From contig BGZK01000186.1 in NCBI GenBank assembly GCA_005406025.1, forward strand, positions 310,001 through 374,000: DNA of 64,000 nucleotides, given 5' to 3'. Made by a program: the position numbers and the translations under genes. Positions 24,201 to 39,200 of this stretch are shown here, one piece after another. The DNA comes from Eumeta japonica (Eukaryota; Arthropoda; Insecta; Lepidoptera; Psychidae). The notes under the pieces were generated by a model. The model was not told the origin of the DNA. It was given only the letters and a program-made list of their open reading frames with translations, and ran no database searches. Numbering within the stretch: the stretch's first letter is position 1; each line of letters opens with the position of its first letter.

Positions 24201-27200
24201 CCACTACGTCAATTAAATGATTGTATTAAAATTGTTTTGTTTATAAAATATTTATATTTTATCGTTTTCGTTAATATTCTTTAGTTATAAAGTTTAAAAA
24301 TATATTTGAGGTTATTTCGAATTGATATATACTCGATGGAATCACAACAAAGTACACCAGAGAAGAAAATACAGGAACTTATAACCTTTATAAAATCTAA
24401 ATAAATAAATGTAAATAAGAAATATTTTTGTATATTATCTTCACATTTTAAAATGATTGCAACCACTGCCTAGATATCTGACCTTTCTGGTCAGTTGTTT
24501 ACAATTTTTATCTTCATATTTCGGCTCAACTACGATATAAACGGAAAAATGTAGCAGATAGACAAACATACTTTCGTATTTATAAATATAGATGTAATGA
24601 TAATCAACCTTAAGGCCAACGACATAAGGCACAATGACATCGTCTTGAGCGTGCAGAATTAATATAGGCAAAGTGTTCACATTTCGCAAATATTCATCGG
24701 ATTTGAACGTGTATCGCTCCGACACTCTGAATGGCTCCACGAACGTTGCGTCATAGTATGGAAGCCAGGTGACCAGCTGCAAAAAAACATGCATTTTTGA
24801 CTTATTGTGTTTATTAAATTTATTTAAGGTCATTGATGATTACATTAAAAAAAGAATCTGTACCATTATACCCTTTGGTAAATAAATCAATTAAATTTTT
24901 TGTCAATAAAATAATCGTTATAGAGTTTATATTAGATAAAAATTGTTTTTTTCTTTTTTTTTTCTTGGGATCCATATGTCTACATTTCTTGTGCTGTTAA
25001 TAAATTCAGTATTGCAGTCAATGAAATTTTCCTTGTGTAGTAATGTGCCCCAACTTGAATTTTCTACTTTATTTTTAGACAATGTGTAACCTATTTTATT
25101 AAAAAAAAAAGTATATTGGCATTAACTTTTATATAAGTACAAACACAATCACATGGTCAATGTTTTGAACTGCCAATTAGAAGGAGAGGCCATTAGTAAT
25201 TTGTGACGACATAGTTTCAAAACACCATACAAAATATATAACTCCAATTTAAAAAAAAATAGATAGAAAAGAATCTTTGATGACAGTTCATTATTTTTCA
25301 ACCAACTTTAATTCTGTTTTGCTTTTTGTCATCAAATCATGACATTTATTTTTCTAGTGTTAATCAACTAGCATATTGCTTACCATTTTCTAAGTCAAAT
25401 ATTTCATGTAAGGAAAATTATGTCGCAAGAAAGATACGATTCAAAAGAAAACATAACTTCATTTTGGCAAATTAATGATTTTAAAGTACAAAGTGCGAAA
25501 GCTGCCACTGTGTTTTACAAAATCTATTACAATGCAATATTTGCCTGAGGTAATGGAAGAGTGGTGCTAGTGAAAAATGACAAAATTATATTATCGTTAC
25601 ACTACTTCTATGTTTAAAAACGAAAATGTAGCATAAAGGCAAAAAGAGGTATAAGTAAGGAAAAAAAAAATACCATAAACAATAAGAAATCTGATTTTTG
25701 CATAAATAAGAAATTTTGGGCATATTTTTTGGAAATCACAGGAGGGAAACTTTACCCAAAAAGTAATTCGAGTGTATTTAAATGCACTAAATGCTATTGC
25801 ATTCAAGCAATGTATACAAACAATACATTTAAATGATGTCAAATATGAGCCTTTTATATGCATTACTTAAAGTACATTTTTTTATCAATTAATTATCATT
25901 AAAACATGTAATTTTCATGGTGCTATTTTCTACCCTTCCAAGAATTTCTGATGTATGTTAAAAAATATGTGTCTTTTAGTAGTTATTAAAAAAAAGTAAG
26001 TTTGTTTGTATTTATATTTTGACATCTTAATCATTCAACTGATTTCCATACATTTATGTCTTTTATATGGAAGAAATCATGACTTTTTCATTTTGCTAAA
26101 TCAGAAGACATTACGGAAGTACTTCCTAGTAATGCAAAAATTTATGGAAAAACAGTCTACCTTAAGAACGAGTCACCACAAAGTAATTCATGTGTTTATT
26201 TAATTACATAATGAATGCTAATGTCAGGTCAGCAACATACAGCATAAAGAAATTATATAGAACGATAGACAAACTGATGCACACAATCAGATTCATTATC
26301 AAGGAATCGGTTGAACTAAAGAGTTCGCTCCCTGCCCTGCAGATCGGACCACTACCATCCTGTCGGTAATATAATATCTGGCGGTTCACTCCAACCAGTC
26401 TATACGCGAAGACGAAAGCGAAGAACAACTAATCGCCTTAATGTCTCTCTTATCTTAACGTGTCTTATCTCTATTAATCAAACTGCTCTACTCGTTATTT
26501 CTATTTCTTTACTACACATAATTCTACTTACCTTACGTTAGAACATTACCTTAGATAGGGGATGTTCAGCAACTTCGTCAGCCATATTATTGAAAGGCGA
26601 CTCGAGTATCAATCCATTTGGTTGGGGTAATGGTTCTTGTCTTCCTAATACCTGAGTGCATAACTCTTTCAGATTTCCCACCAGATGCGACGAAATTCCT
26701 GTACCTAAAATATTTATAATAATGAATATAGCAGTTATCTATATAAATTAGGAACACCAAATGGGAAAAGAAAGAAAAAAAAAACAATAAAGATAAACAC
26801 CAATGACTATGTACATGATTATGTTAATGATCCAGGTACTTGCGAATTCAGAAAGAAAATCAAATTTTCATAGTATCAATTTTGAAAATCAAAGATTGTA
26901 AGGAAAATAAAAAAAAGTTACTAAAACTTTAAATACATTTTTAAAGTTATATCAATACAATGGCTAAATTTTTGTGTAATTACCCTAAAATCCATTTTAT
27001 AGTGTTTTTAGCAATAATATAGCAATATGTATTTATGTGAGTACTAAAAATGAACTCCAAGTTAAAGTAAAATAAAATATTACTTAATTAGACCTTAAAA
27101 TATTGAAACCTGGTCAAAATAATCATGACCAACCACTGCCATGGACTGATTTCAATTCTGATTAGTTATTAATGCTTTTATACTATGCATGCTCGTTTAA

Positions 27201-30200
27201 TATATTACTTTTGGTGGAGGCATTTAATTACATTTATACAATTACACAGACTAAGCGATTAGTCTATAACGATTTGAAATCATACCCAATGAGTGTCCCC
27301 ATACGAACAGTGGTTTGTTTGTTTGATTGTTCAACCACTCGTACACCATCAGTGAATCCTCCACGAGACCCTTCTCTGTCGGTTTTACATTCGTCGAGTC
27401 GCCATAACCTGACAATTATAATACTATAACTAAATATCTATTCTCGATTCACAAACAATTCAAAATGTGTTATGTTAGTGTCAATATATTCAGCCTTCAG
27501 CAAAAAGCGTGCCTCTCAAATACATATATATGCACAGATGCATTTATGCAGATGCCATAATGTTGTAATTGTACACAATATTTGTGGCTCTAACAAAATA
27601 TCTTCCTGTGTCTATAATATTCTGTATAGAAACTATTTAGATGGTCTACAAAAATTTCCTGGAATATTATTTCATATATAAGTGAACATATATCCTTACT
27701 TATCACTAATGGAATTTGAGTTATAAGTTTTGCAAGGAATTATGCAAATTAGATGGCATGGAATACATTACATTGCTAATTATTATTTTTATGTAATCAC
27801 ATTTAATATAAAGAAGTTTTGATTAAATCCATAGTGATATATAAATCTTGTAAGCTCTATATGTAAATGAAACATTTTAGTTGTCCATTTTTATTAAATA
27901 TTCATTTCATTACACACTTGATCCATATCTACCATTTTCTAAATATCTGTTTGTTTGCATGCCTTCTTGTACCTACACAATAACTTGACTGGTTTGATAT
28001 AATTTAGGACACATTAAGAACATACAGTACAAAGAAGGTAAGCGATATATGATGTCAATTAAGTGCTTGTCTATTTATTTTGTCATTATTTATGTAGTTT
28101 TAATTTTTTTTTTCAATTGCGGGAAATTCTCGAAATTTGAAAAATACTTAAGTTGTAAAGAGTGTATAATGTGAATTTGTGGAAAAATTGTATGCATTTC
28201 GCTGGATATGAATAGTTTCTTCTATCGGCTTAAATAAATAAAATATGTGTAAGTACACTTTGAAAACCGTGTGATATTTGAACCATTGCAGCAACCTTCC
28301 ATTTATTTTCAATATGTTACAACTGTCATTATTTCTTTACAATTTTGGAAAATGGCAACGAAGCAGTCACGTATCTGCAAGTATAATGTTCGGAACTACA
28401 CACATTTGTAGATGCCAGCGAGACAACTTACGTAGTAGCCCTCTAGTGGCGAGCGACCGACCCTCAAGGTCACGTTTTGACTTTACTGATATTAGACGAA
28501 ACGAGAGTACCCGCCGCTCAAGACCACATCTATACCGACACTCGAAGTTCAGGCGGCCGCCACGGCGAGTAGAATGGGAGCCACCGTCATCCAAGAACAC
28601 GACAAAACCCCTAGCGCCAAATTTTACTGGACGGACGGTAAAACCGTAGTCGCATGGCTAAAAAACGGCGCCCGTTCATAGGAAAAATGAATGGCGATGG
28701 GTACCTACGAAAGGCAACGTCGCGGACGACGCCACCCGAAACGTGCCTCAAAGTCTAAACCGATGGTACAACGGGCCGAAATTTCTACAACACGATTCGA
28801 ACAACTGGCCGACAGAAAAACCCACGATCACAACGGAAACAGGCGCAGAAAAAATATTTCACCTAACTACGAAGAAATCCGCTACAAATATTTTAGCATG
28901 CATACCGGACAATGACAAACTTTCGAAATTTAATACGTAGAACAGCGTGCGTACTACAATTTATCAGACTACACAAAAAAACAACCGAGAAAATGAAGTT
29001 CAAAAGGACTAAGAAAAATCCTGAAAAGGATTTCAGTTGGAAAAATAGAAGAAAATATCCAATAGAAAATTATCAAACAACAACACTAACTCGGAAAATA
29101 CAGCGAAATCAAAACAATACCAATCGACATCGATCTATTATACGGAGAAACAACAGTCATTTTCTCAAGAAATTTAAGATTTAAAAACGGAAGAACAATT
29201 TCACCATGCAGACGACTATATGAGTTATTAATGGAAATACACAATAACTTAATACGATTAAAAACCAGAGTAGGCCGTGCCGAAGCCTTAACAGAGATGC
29301 AGAAAAATCCGCCGATATTAAACGGCGCGATCACCGCGTAACTAAACTATACATAGAATATATACATCGACAGTACATCACGCCGGCGCCGAAGCTATTA
29401 TAAATGAGTGTCGACAACACTTATATAACGCGATTGAGAACCGTAACGAAAGGCTTAATAAGGCGGTGTATTCCGCTCCGAATAAAGAGAGCGTCCCCCG
29501 CCTCACCTCCCACGGGGGACCGCCTCTCGAACAGATTAGCACATCACCAGCGCCTATTCACCTAGACAGGAATAGATTACTTCGGACCGTTAACTGTAAA
29601 AATAAGCCGTACTACAAGTAAAAAATATGTCGCACTATTTGCATGCCTTACCACAAAGGCCGTTCACCTGGAAATAGCAGCATCACTAGAGCGATCATGG
29701 CCCTGAAAAGGACGATCGCTCGATGCGGCTGCTCCACCGAAATTTGGTCAGATAATGGAACCGATTTATGCAGTACTACACAAGTATTACGTAACATATT
29801 CAGTGCAATATGACAACGGAAGCGAACATAAAATCAATAAGATGGCCTTCGCAACCCCGAGCGCGTCGTGCTTAGGCAATGCTTAAAAAAGATTAGTAAG
29901 AAGCGTGAAAAACAGCCTAAACACAGTATTATTAACACAAAACCCGACAGATGAAGTGTTAAATACATAACTCGCCGAAATCGATTATACTATAAACAAT
30001 AGACCGCTGACGGACGTACCACCGATCCTGAAGCGCCTGAAGCCTTAAAGCAGCTCACTTCCTGTCCGGTGGTTCTGCGGCTGCTCATACGTCAGACGCT
30101 TTCGACAAATCGGACTTAGACAGCCGTGCGCAATGGCAGGCCTACGAACAGTTGATGGATATGTTCTGGAGCCGCTGGCTTCGGGAATATCTGCCCGAAT

Positions 30201-33200
30201 TACAACATCGGCGACAGCTACATGCTCGCGACGGGACGATACAGGTCGACGACATCGTCCTCATCGCCGACAACACGCTTCTTCAACACCTGGCTTCGCG
30301 GTGTCATCAAGGAAGTATAACCCCAGGCGCCGACAGTCATACGGGTCGCAGACGTACAGACGAGAAATGGGCTTATTACGAAAACGATGATCGTTATAAA
30401 AGAAGAAGATAATCGTTTTGACCTACAAATAATTAAAATAACAGCAACAATTAAATTAGCACTAAACGCTACTTTCCGCCAAAATTTATTATATAGTAGT
30501 GTGGCGGGGGAGGGGGGGCAACGTATATTGTCAATCAGAAAAAAACCAGCTCTCATTCTGCTTCCACGCGTCGGTTTCTGATGTTGCATTTCTTATAGAA
30601 GAAGTTTATACATTTAGTCTAATAGGTTTTGTGTGTAAAGATTGTGTACACCTTATGTTTTTAAATAAAAGACATCAGGGGAGCGAGATTACGTTTGACC
30701 AATGAAAAATCATTTTAAAAGTGAGGATATCGGGAATACATACATATAGATACTATAAGAATAGGATGACTCCCGATTCCCCGCACTTCCACAATTTAGT
30801 TTCTTACTTAAAAATTAATTGAAACTCTGCTTCTTGGTCAACAGTAATTAATTAATAAATTAATCGTTTTTATTGAAACTCTGCTGGCTGAAGGTCCTAC
30901 TTGTTGGTTGCAAACTAGCACACAAGTATACCAGCTACCATAGATATAATGACAGAAATTAATAACATATTGTGCCACTTTACATAATACTTTTTTTTAA
31001 ATTCTGTCTTTTTAAAATACTTTTTTTAAAAAAGACAGATTGTCTATATATTACTCATTAAGTCTTTGTTTACTTTTGGTGCAATTCACATTGTGTATCT
31101 ATTGAATAATAACTTTGAGAAAACACAGAGCCACAAAAAAAAATTATTTTCAACCATTACCTCTGTAATCAAAAGCAATGGTATGAAATCCCATCTTCTG
31201 AAAAAATTGATACAACTTGATTCTGTGATGAGCCCCCCTGCTGTTTGAATTGCCTGCAATTACGAGAAGTATAAAAATTAGTCATTGTCTTTAAACACAT
31301 TTATTAATAAATGCAAAGTAATAAGATATGCTTTATGAATGTCGTTAATCCATTTCATAATCAAAAGATGAATACATCATCGTCTGTCTTCCTCCTTTTA
31401 TTACTTCAAATTTTTGGTATGCAACTGTTGTGGTCCACCCTCCCACAATCCTTTAAATTTAGAATAAGGGGCTTGGATCTTATGCTTCCCATGCTGGCTC
31501 AGTGGCCCAATGTGGTTTGGCGCTTGCTATTGTCACCATTATAGTGACATCCAGAACTGATAGCGTGACTTTTCAGAAACACAGAATGAGTGATTTAATT
31601 TGACAAGTTGAAAAGTATTGGTTAATGCATCTGTGGTCAAGATTCAAATCCTTTCTTTACAGTTCAAGCGCTCTAGACTATACAGTCACTGATCATTCTT
31701 CTTTATTACTGATTTTTATCAGGATTATATTAAATTACAATATGAGAAATTCCTTCACTTGACAAAAGAAATTTTTATAATACTGTGAAATACTATAATT
31801 ATAACAATTTATTCAATGGTATCGGTATTATAGGAACAGCCTGTGTAATGCAAAGTATCAGCTGAGTATATTAAATGATTACTATTCATTTTTCATTACA
31901 TATTACATATTAAAATGATAATAATGATATATAATTATTATTTAAAAATCAAGGAATGCTAGTTGTAATGATATTGACAATTTTAAACCATTAACCATTC
32001 AGCTCGATTAAGATCAATCTTAGATTAAAAATAATTACCATGACAATATAAAACTACAGGGTAGTCTGAATCAGCCAGTTCTTTGTCAAGAAGTTTATGC
32101 AATTCTTCTTTGTTACCATTGGGACTGAATTGGTCTTTTAGTTTTTCATACACTTCTTGGGGTAAGATGTGCCACACGCCTGAGAAATAATAAAAACATT
32201 ATTATTCTGATTAAATTTGTAAAAGGTATTTAAAAGGAAAACAATTGGATTAATATTTTTTTATTATGGTACCACAATAATCACAAACAAGTGTGGTAAA
32301 GAGCATTACCTTCAATTCAGAAGGTACCAAATTCAAATTCCAACCATGGGCAAATCGACAATTGAGTTTTTTTAAATTAAATCCACTTACTGAAGAACAC
32401 TTAATGTGCTCCATAGTCTTAAAGAGCACATTAAGCCACTGATTATGGAAGTCATCACCAGTGCATTGACCAAATCCAGTACTGATGTCTTGTTCGAGAA
32501 TGATTTTTAGCAACCCCTAATTTACACACATTCAAGTCCTTTAATTTAAAATAAGAAGATTGTGAAAAGGTATATCCCAATCATATATTGATAAAATTTG
32601 ACAAAATATAAAGCACATATCAAATATCAGTTTTATAGAAATCAGTATGGTCAATTATAGTTTATAAATTCTAAGAACAATTTTGGTCAACATTTCGCTG
32701 TGATCTGAACAAAACAATTTTTAATGTACCAAATAGACAAATATTGAACTTAATAAAATTGTTTTCAAAATGTTCTATAAAAATATACTCATATAATATT
32801 TTTCTACACAAGAAAAGTGTGACAAAAACCTCAAAATTCTTACTATAGATAAATTCACTTTTTTCTTAAATTGTTTCATAAATAATATCATTGTAAAAAG
32901 CAGTGATAGGAACTACACATTACCAATTTTAATAGGGCATTTGTCAATCTTGGAATAATACTCAATACTCAAGTTTCTAGTACCATTTAAACCACTCGAT
33001 GCAGGTTCTTCAAAGTTAGTGTGCAATGGCCATTGAACTGAAAAATTAATAATCAACTGGTCAAGTCCTATTAGACTAAAGGGTTATGGTCAGTAGAAAT
33101 AAAAAAAAATCTAGTGATCTTTACCAATCCTTACATTACTCACATTCACTATATAAATTTGATTTGTCAGTCTACTTTTATTTATCCTTTCCAAATGGCT

Positions 33201-36200
33201 AAGCCGCCGCAACAAACCTTTTTCTACTCTGGTCACTACATCTTCTTTCAGACCACAGCAATTCACTAACATCACTATTCCTATATCTATCTTTCAAATT
33301 TGTAACTTTTTCAGGAATTACAAATTTATATTTTAAAAAATAGCTCATTCAGAATTAAATAATAATGCATTCTCAAATGCTTCACATTATGACTCGTCCG
33401 ATGCAGGGCCCAGGAACATTCTTGAGGAGTACTTTAGTTGTGAGCTTCATGTAGCAACACCCAACCTTGATTAATTTTAGATGTCCATTAAAGAAGGGCA
33501 TGGCAAAATGGGACAGTAGGGTACCGTTTCTGATTAAAGTTTAAAATTGAAAGTTAGCCTGCTCAAATATCACTACACCACTATGGAATATTTATAATAC
33601 ATATAATAAATAGTGTTTATAATGAATTGAAATAATTATTGATAAAATATTTAACATTTATAAATTATAGACAATTATATATTTTTGAAATATTAATGCA
33701 CATTCTTTCTTTGAAACTAGGATATTTTTATTGTTCATTAGATTTTGACAAGTTGACACTAGTTGTCCATTTTATGTAGCAAGAGTGAACAACATACATT
33801 TGATGAATATAATCAATTAATTTTAAAAGGTATGTAATAAAAAAAAGTGGAGTAAATAAAATTTACTATTTAATAGTGTCATTTTCCTTTGAACTATAGT
33901 TGCCAGCTAAATATTTTAGTACATATGTCTATAAATTCATGTTTTTTATTCATTATCTATAAATCCATAATGTTCAGAATCTTCCATGACTTTTTTCAAG
34001 AGTCAAGCATTGTCTAAAACCCCAAAGTATTCTAATTTTTTCAGGTTTATTGTCTTCCTTAATCTTTAAACAGATTTGCAAAAATACTAAAGATTTGTTA
34101 AGTCTGTCTGAATTTCAAAATAGCTAGTTTAATATCCGAATATTATATTGTTTTTTTCAAGTTAGCCTTACACTCTGGTTTTATTCATGCACCATTTCAT
34201 CTGAACATTAACAAAAATATGCAAAGTTTATCAACGTACATTTCTAATCAACAATGATAATATAGTGTTCCTTACCAAAATTAGCAAAAATCAGTCCTCT
34301 TCTAAAACTTTCGGAATATTTAAATATGAGAGGTGCAACAGCTACGTGGAAAATAAAAATGCCAGTAGTTACTGTTGCTCCAAATAGGAATAACCTGTGA
34401 AAAGAAAATCGGTTTGCTCTTTTTATAACCAAACTGGGCACTAAAAACAGCGCTGTACCCAATAATCAAGTGTTCTAGTGCACAGGCCTTTGCATTACAC
34501 CCATGACAACATCATATTGAAAGGGCAAAAATGAAAAAAAACAATTAAAACATAACCTTCAGCAACATATACAACACAGTCAGTCATTATTTGAGTAAAT
34601 GGAATATCAAATTATGATTTTTAAGGAAAAGAGAATCCAAGGTTAACATAAGATTGGGACTGACCATTATTAATTTTGTTTGTTAATGTAATATAAAAAA
34701 TGTAAATTTATTGCAAATTTGACATATATATCACAAATTTTGTAATTGTACATTACTAAATATATGTCACATTAAAATCATTTCGTAAATCATATTACCT
34801 GTCCAAAGAGACTGTAATTGGTAATATCAGATAATTGAATAGATAAATATTGTGAAAAGTATTTTTAAATACATTACTTTATAATTAATAATATATAATT
34901 ATAAATACACAGATGCTTCCTGCAGATTGACATACATCAGTAAAGAAACAAATACCTACATGTTTTAACACAGATTAGTTTCTAAATTTAAATCCATGAA
35001 AAATCCTTCATTTTTAATTTGAAAAAATATTACGATTCCGTTTAGGTTACTAAGATAATATTTTTATAACAAAAAGCTACATTCAAAATGTTATGCTACA
35101 TGGCACTAGAAGTTTCTGGAACTATCCACTTGTATGAACAATATTTGAGAAGTAATTACTACATTTGAAATTGGAAATCTTTGGTTGTAGAATACTGTTT
35201 GTTTTATCTGTCAATTATTTTTACATTGTGATGTCATTTTAAAAATTATGTGTCTTCATCACTATGGATTAAGTTGTGAATATTTTCATAGTATGATTTC
35301 TAAGTGTAATTTGACAGCTCAGCAGAGCCTCACTCGGCTTCGAACTGCTTTTAAGGATGAAGCACCATGCAAGATGACTATTTATAACTGGTATGAGTCC
35401 TATCATTCTCAGTGACGAATTTCGAAATGGTCACCCATCCACCATTGTGAACAATAAAAATATTGATGCTGTGAACCATATAATCGAAATAGACAGATAT
35501 GTGACCTATCCTATACCTAAGGATGCCCGAATATCATGAGATTCAGGCATCCTTAAGTGTAGGCATGAATCAATTACAATCAATCCTACACATGTTTGGG
35601 TACAAAAAAGCTGTGCTCAGGGTGGATGGCACACATTTTGACTAAGGATCAAAAATCGGACAGCATTACTTGTCATAAACATATGCAACACGCAATGTCA
35701 TACTTATCAGATTCAAGGAAATTGTATCAAATTGGTGTGAAACATAGTAATATGTTACAAAACATGGATTTAATGCTACGACTCCAAAACAAAACAGCAA
35801 TCGACCATATGAGTCTATCGATTAGCCGAAACCTACCAAAGTGAAGTACCTCTATGCAGATGATTGTTTTTTTAAATAAAACTGAACACGTGGCTCCAGT
35901 TGCTTTGGAAAATTGTCATACCATGAATAGTAGTTGGTACACAACCATTTGTTTGTTGGAAGTTATTGATGAACTCCATAAAAATAACCGTAAATGTCCT
36001 ATCATCTTGCCCCACAACAATTTCAGTTGTTGTATAGCTAAACAGACAAATAAATTTTTGAAAGAAAAAATTAGAACTTATGAGCAATTCTGCATACAGT
36101 CCTGACTTGGCACAATATGACTTTTTTTATTCACAAAAATTTAGAACCAATTACACGGTCCAGTATTTTCATCATCAGAAGAGGTTGTTGAAGAATATGA

Positions 36201-39200
36201 AAAACTTGTTTCCGAGATCTCTAGGGAGGAGTGGCATAAATGTTTTCAAAATTGGATTATTCATGTGAAAAAATGCATTTATGCCAATGGAGAATATTTT
36301 GAGAAACAGTAAATTATTTTTGACCATTCATAGTTAATTTTTTCTTATTAATTCTAGAAATTTTCAGAGCACTCTATGTACATACAAAATGTGGGGATTA
36401 ATTGAATCATTTAGTTGTATAGATAATGATTTTCAAATCTCAATTGGGATACTAGAATCGAAAGTATGTTAAATTCAGTTTCGCAATAGATTGGTCGGAA
36501 AAAAGCTGCAATGTAAAACTGCAAAGAACATACCAACAAAGAAAATAACTCACTTTTATATCTATTCATTAACAAGTATAGGCTTTAAAGATTTTCAACA
36601 CTAAATAATTAGGACTAATACAATAAATAATTTATGATACTATTCAAACAATACATGCTTGATAATTTCTTGTAATAAAATTTGTACAAATAAATAATTT
36701 ATCAAGTAGCTTTAAGGTACAATGTATGAAACGCTGCCTCTTTAAATTGCCTGTGAATGATGCAATACGCAGGTACAAGCTCCCCGACCCTTCCTTTTTT
36801 TTCCACCACATTCCTATTTTATGCTCATTGCAATGCTTTTGTGACTATTTTCACAGCGGTAGTTTTATGCATTTAAGACTTTAGATTACAGGTTAAAGAT
36901 GACCTGAATATGACCTTCACTCCTCTAAGCTGACTACTGTAATTGGCTGAAAATTGAATTCTAAACTTTAATTTAGAATTTTAATTTATTTTAGGGAGTC
37001 TACATAATTTCTTGTTGTATACAACTTATTGAACCAATAAAACTAATAATTAATAAAATTGTATGATACATATTTCAAACATTGAAGTTTGTTTTAAAAA
37101 ACTGACAAGTAATGTTATATATATACCTATTTTGTTAACAAAAGATATTGCAATAAATAATTTGATGTATAATAAAAACAAACAACTTGAAACTTATAAA
37201 TTCAATTCCCATATAATGTTATCTAATAAATGTAAATGATATAATGTTATATCATTTATATGTATTAATTGTAACCATGAGAAATTTATTTGTACTTTAA
37301 TTATGTGTATATTAGGTACATTCAATTCCAAATCGTTTAAATTTTCGTAGGTGCGATCGTTCTCATCTATTGCATGTGTAAGTTTAGTTTTATAATACTT
37401 TGGGAAACTTTAGGTTTAAAATTAAAAATAATTAATTACTTATAATATAATCCAATGGCAGGTTTCTTAAAATTCACACAGTATTATAAAATTACCTCAT
37501 TACAAGCTTGTTCTACATCGACACACTTTAAACATTTTCCTTAAAAAAAACGTATTTTGTTTTCAAGTAATTTTGATGACTTACACGGTTGCATATAGAG
37601 GGCCTAAAATTAATAACACATGCATTTCGTATCACTTTAAAAAACAAAGGCACTTCCAAAAAGATCTAATAAAAGGTGAAAGCGCAATCTATACAGGCAA
37701 ATTGAACAAAAAAAATATGTGTTAAGCTGTCGTAATTGTTGATCTTTATGAATTAAAAGTTAAAAACCAGAGTCCGAAGTTCAAAACTAGTAGTTTATCG
37801 GACAATAATTATTATTGTAAACTACGATCTGTGATAATGATTGTACTAGTAATGAATTTTTCATCTCTATTTCATAAACTTTCCATATCAAATTGAACTG
37901 CAATTCATCATGATTGACAATTGAGACTATTGACATGACAGTAAGTGAATTATTTGGATACTAAACTTTTTATCCTATTATCAATATAATTTTATATTAC
38001 AGACGTTTTAGCATTGAAAATGTTTTATTTGATCACTACAGTAGGGTACACATTTTCAATTAACATGCATCAGGGGCTTCACGTTCTCAATTATTAACAT
38101 AGAGGAATGAAAATTGTATCAAAAGGTACGTTTTCATACGATTTTACAACTAACTAATTTTTTGGAAAAGGGTAATAATAACTTATTTAAAATTACAAAA
38201 AAAAGCAAATTTTTGACTTGTATTATAAGATTTTTTTAAAGAATATCAAATTTCTCAGAAGCAAAAAGAATTATTAAAATTTCAATATAGATTGCTCTAG
38301 AATGTTATTTAACATTTAACATTTATTATTTAACATTTGAATCTACAATAAAAACAAATGTAGATTTTGATGGTTTCTTAAAAAGTACTTTTTACAAGGT
38401 CAGATTAAGCTTGCATACTATTTTAAAAAGGTATTATATGTACAAGAGAAATTTATGATATGCATAATTTCGGTTTGTAGATTAGTAAAAGACAGTTCTT
38501 ATTTTTGAGAATTCGATATCACTCATACGATGCGCGTTACATAATGGATAGCGCGTCACATTAGCTCTTAGTTCGACGTTGTGTGACAAATGGTAGTTAC
38601 AATAATAATTACTGCTATGTACTATGGCAATTATTAGGGACAGCCGCACCCTTAGCTAATAGATGTAAGCCAAAAACTTGTATATATTAAACAATTTTTC
38701 TGTGAGTTAACTTATTTTCTCATAGGAGAAAAGAACATCGTTTAACAACTTGTTTTGTTTATTGCGTGTCTTATATTTTTATATTAAATTATTCAGACAC
38801 ATATATTTTATTAACTGGGTAAAGACTATTTGTAGAAATTATTTATAGTATTGATTATGATAGTTCTGTATTTGTTGTGAATTTGTGTGTTTAAATTGTG
38901 TTATACGAGAGTATAAATTTTGTAATAGATATAGGAATTGCATATTAAAATTGTGCCTTAACGAGGGGGCCAATGAGAGATTGGGATCCGAGGCGCTCTT
39001 TAAGCGACGGCCGCGAATCGTTTTACGAAGCAGTTGATGCTCTAGCGGAAGGAATGCGAAACATATAGCCACGCTGCCTCATATGCAGTTCATACGTGCA
39101 TAATGTATGCAATTCGTACGTGCAAACGGATGCACCGTTTATAAATTGTAGTCAAGTTGATGCATCCGTCACATTTGTATTGCAGGACTTGAATCGTGAA

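Larger units (their letters stand above)
31254..34275. other. ABHD12-like introns 2 to 4, no separate features
   Basis: Apart from exons 3 and 4 the DNA is AT-rich. Short open frames such as 31311-31544 (+) and 32250-32513 (-) show no family features. Around 32360-32430 the word TTAATGTGCTC and its inverted partner GAGCACATTAA form a small hairpin. Confidence 0.5.

Noticed and set aside
24441..24833. The 130-codon minus frame as a single-exon gene
   Set aside because: Only 24609-24776 is coding. The parts outside its AG and GT borders (YIYIYKYE, NKFNKHNKSK) are intron translated by chance.
28278..30705. Cluster of open frames at 28.3-30.7 kb as host genes
   Set aside because: They are frame-shifted pieces or shadows of BEL/Pao RNase H, integrase and C-terminal domain sequence.
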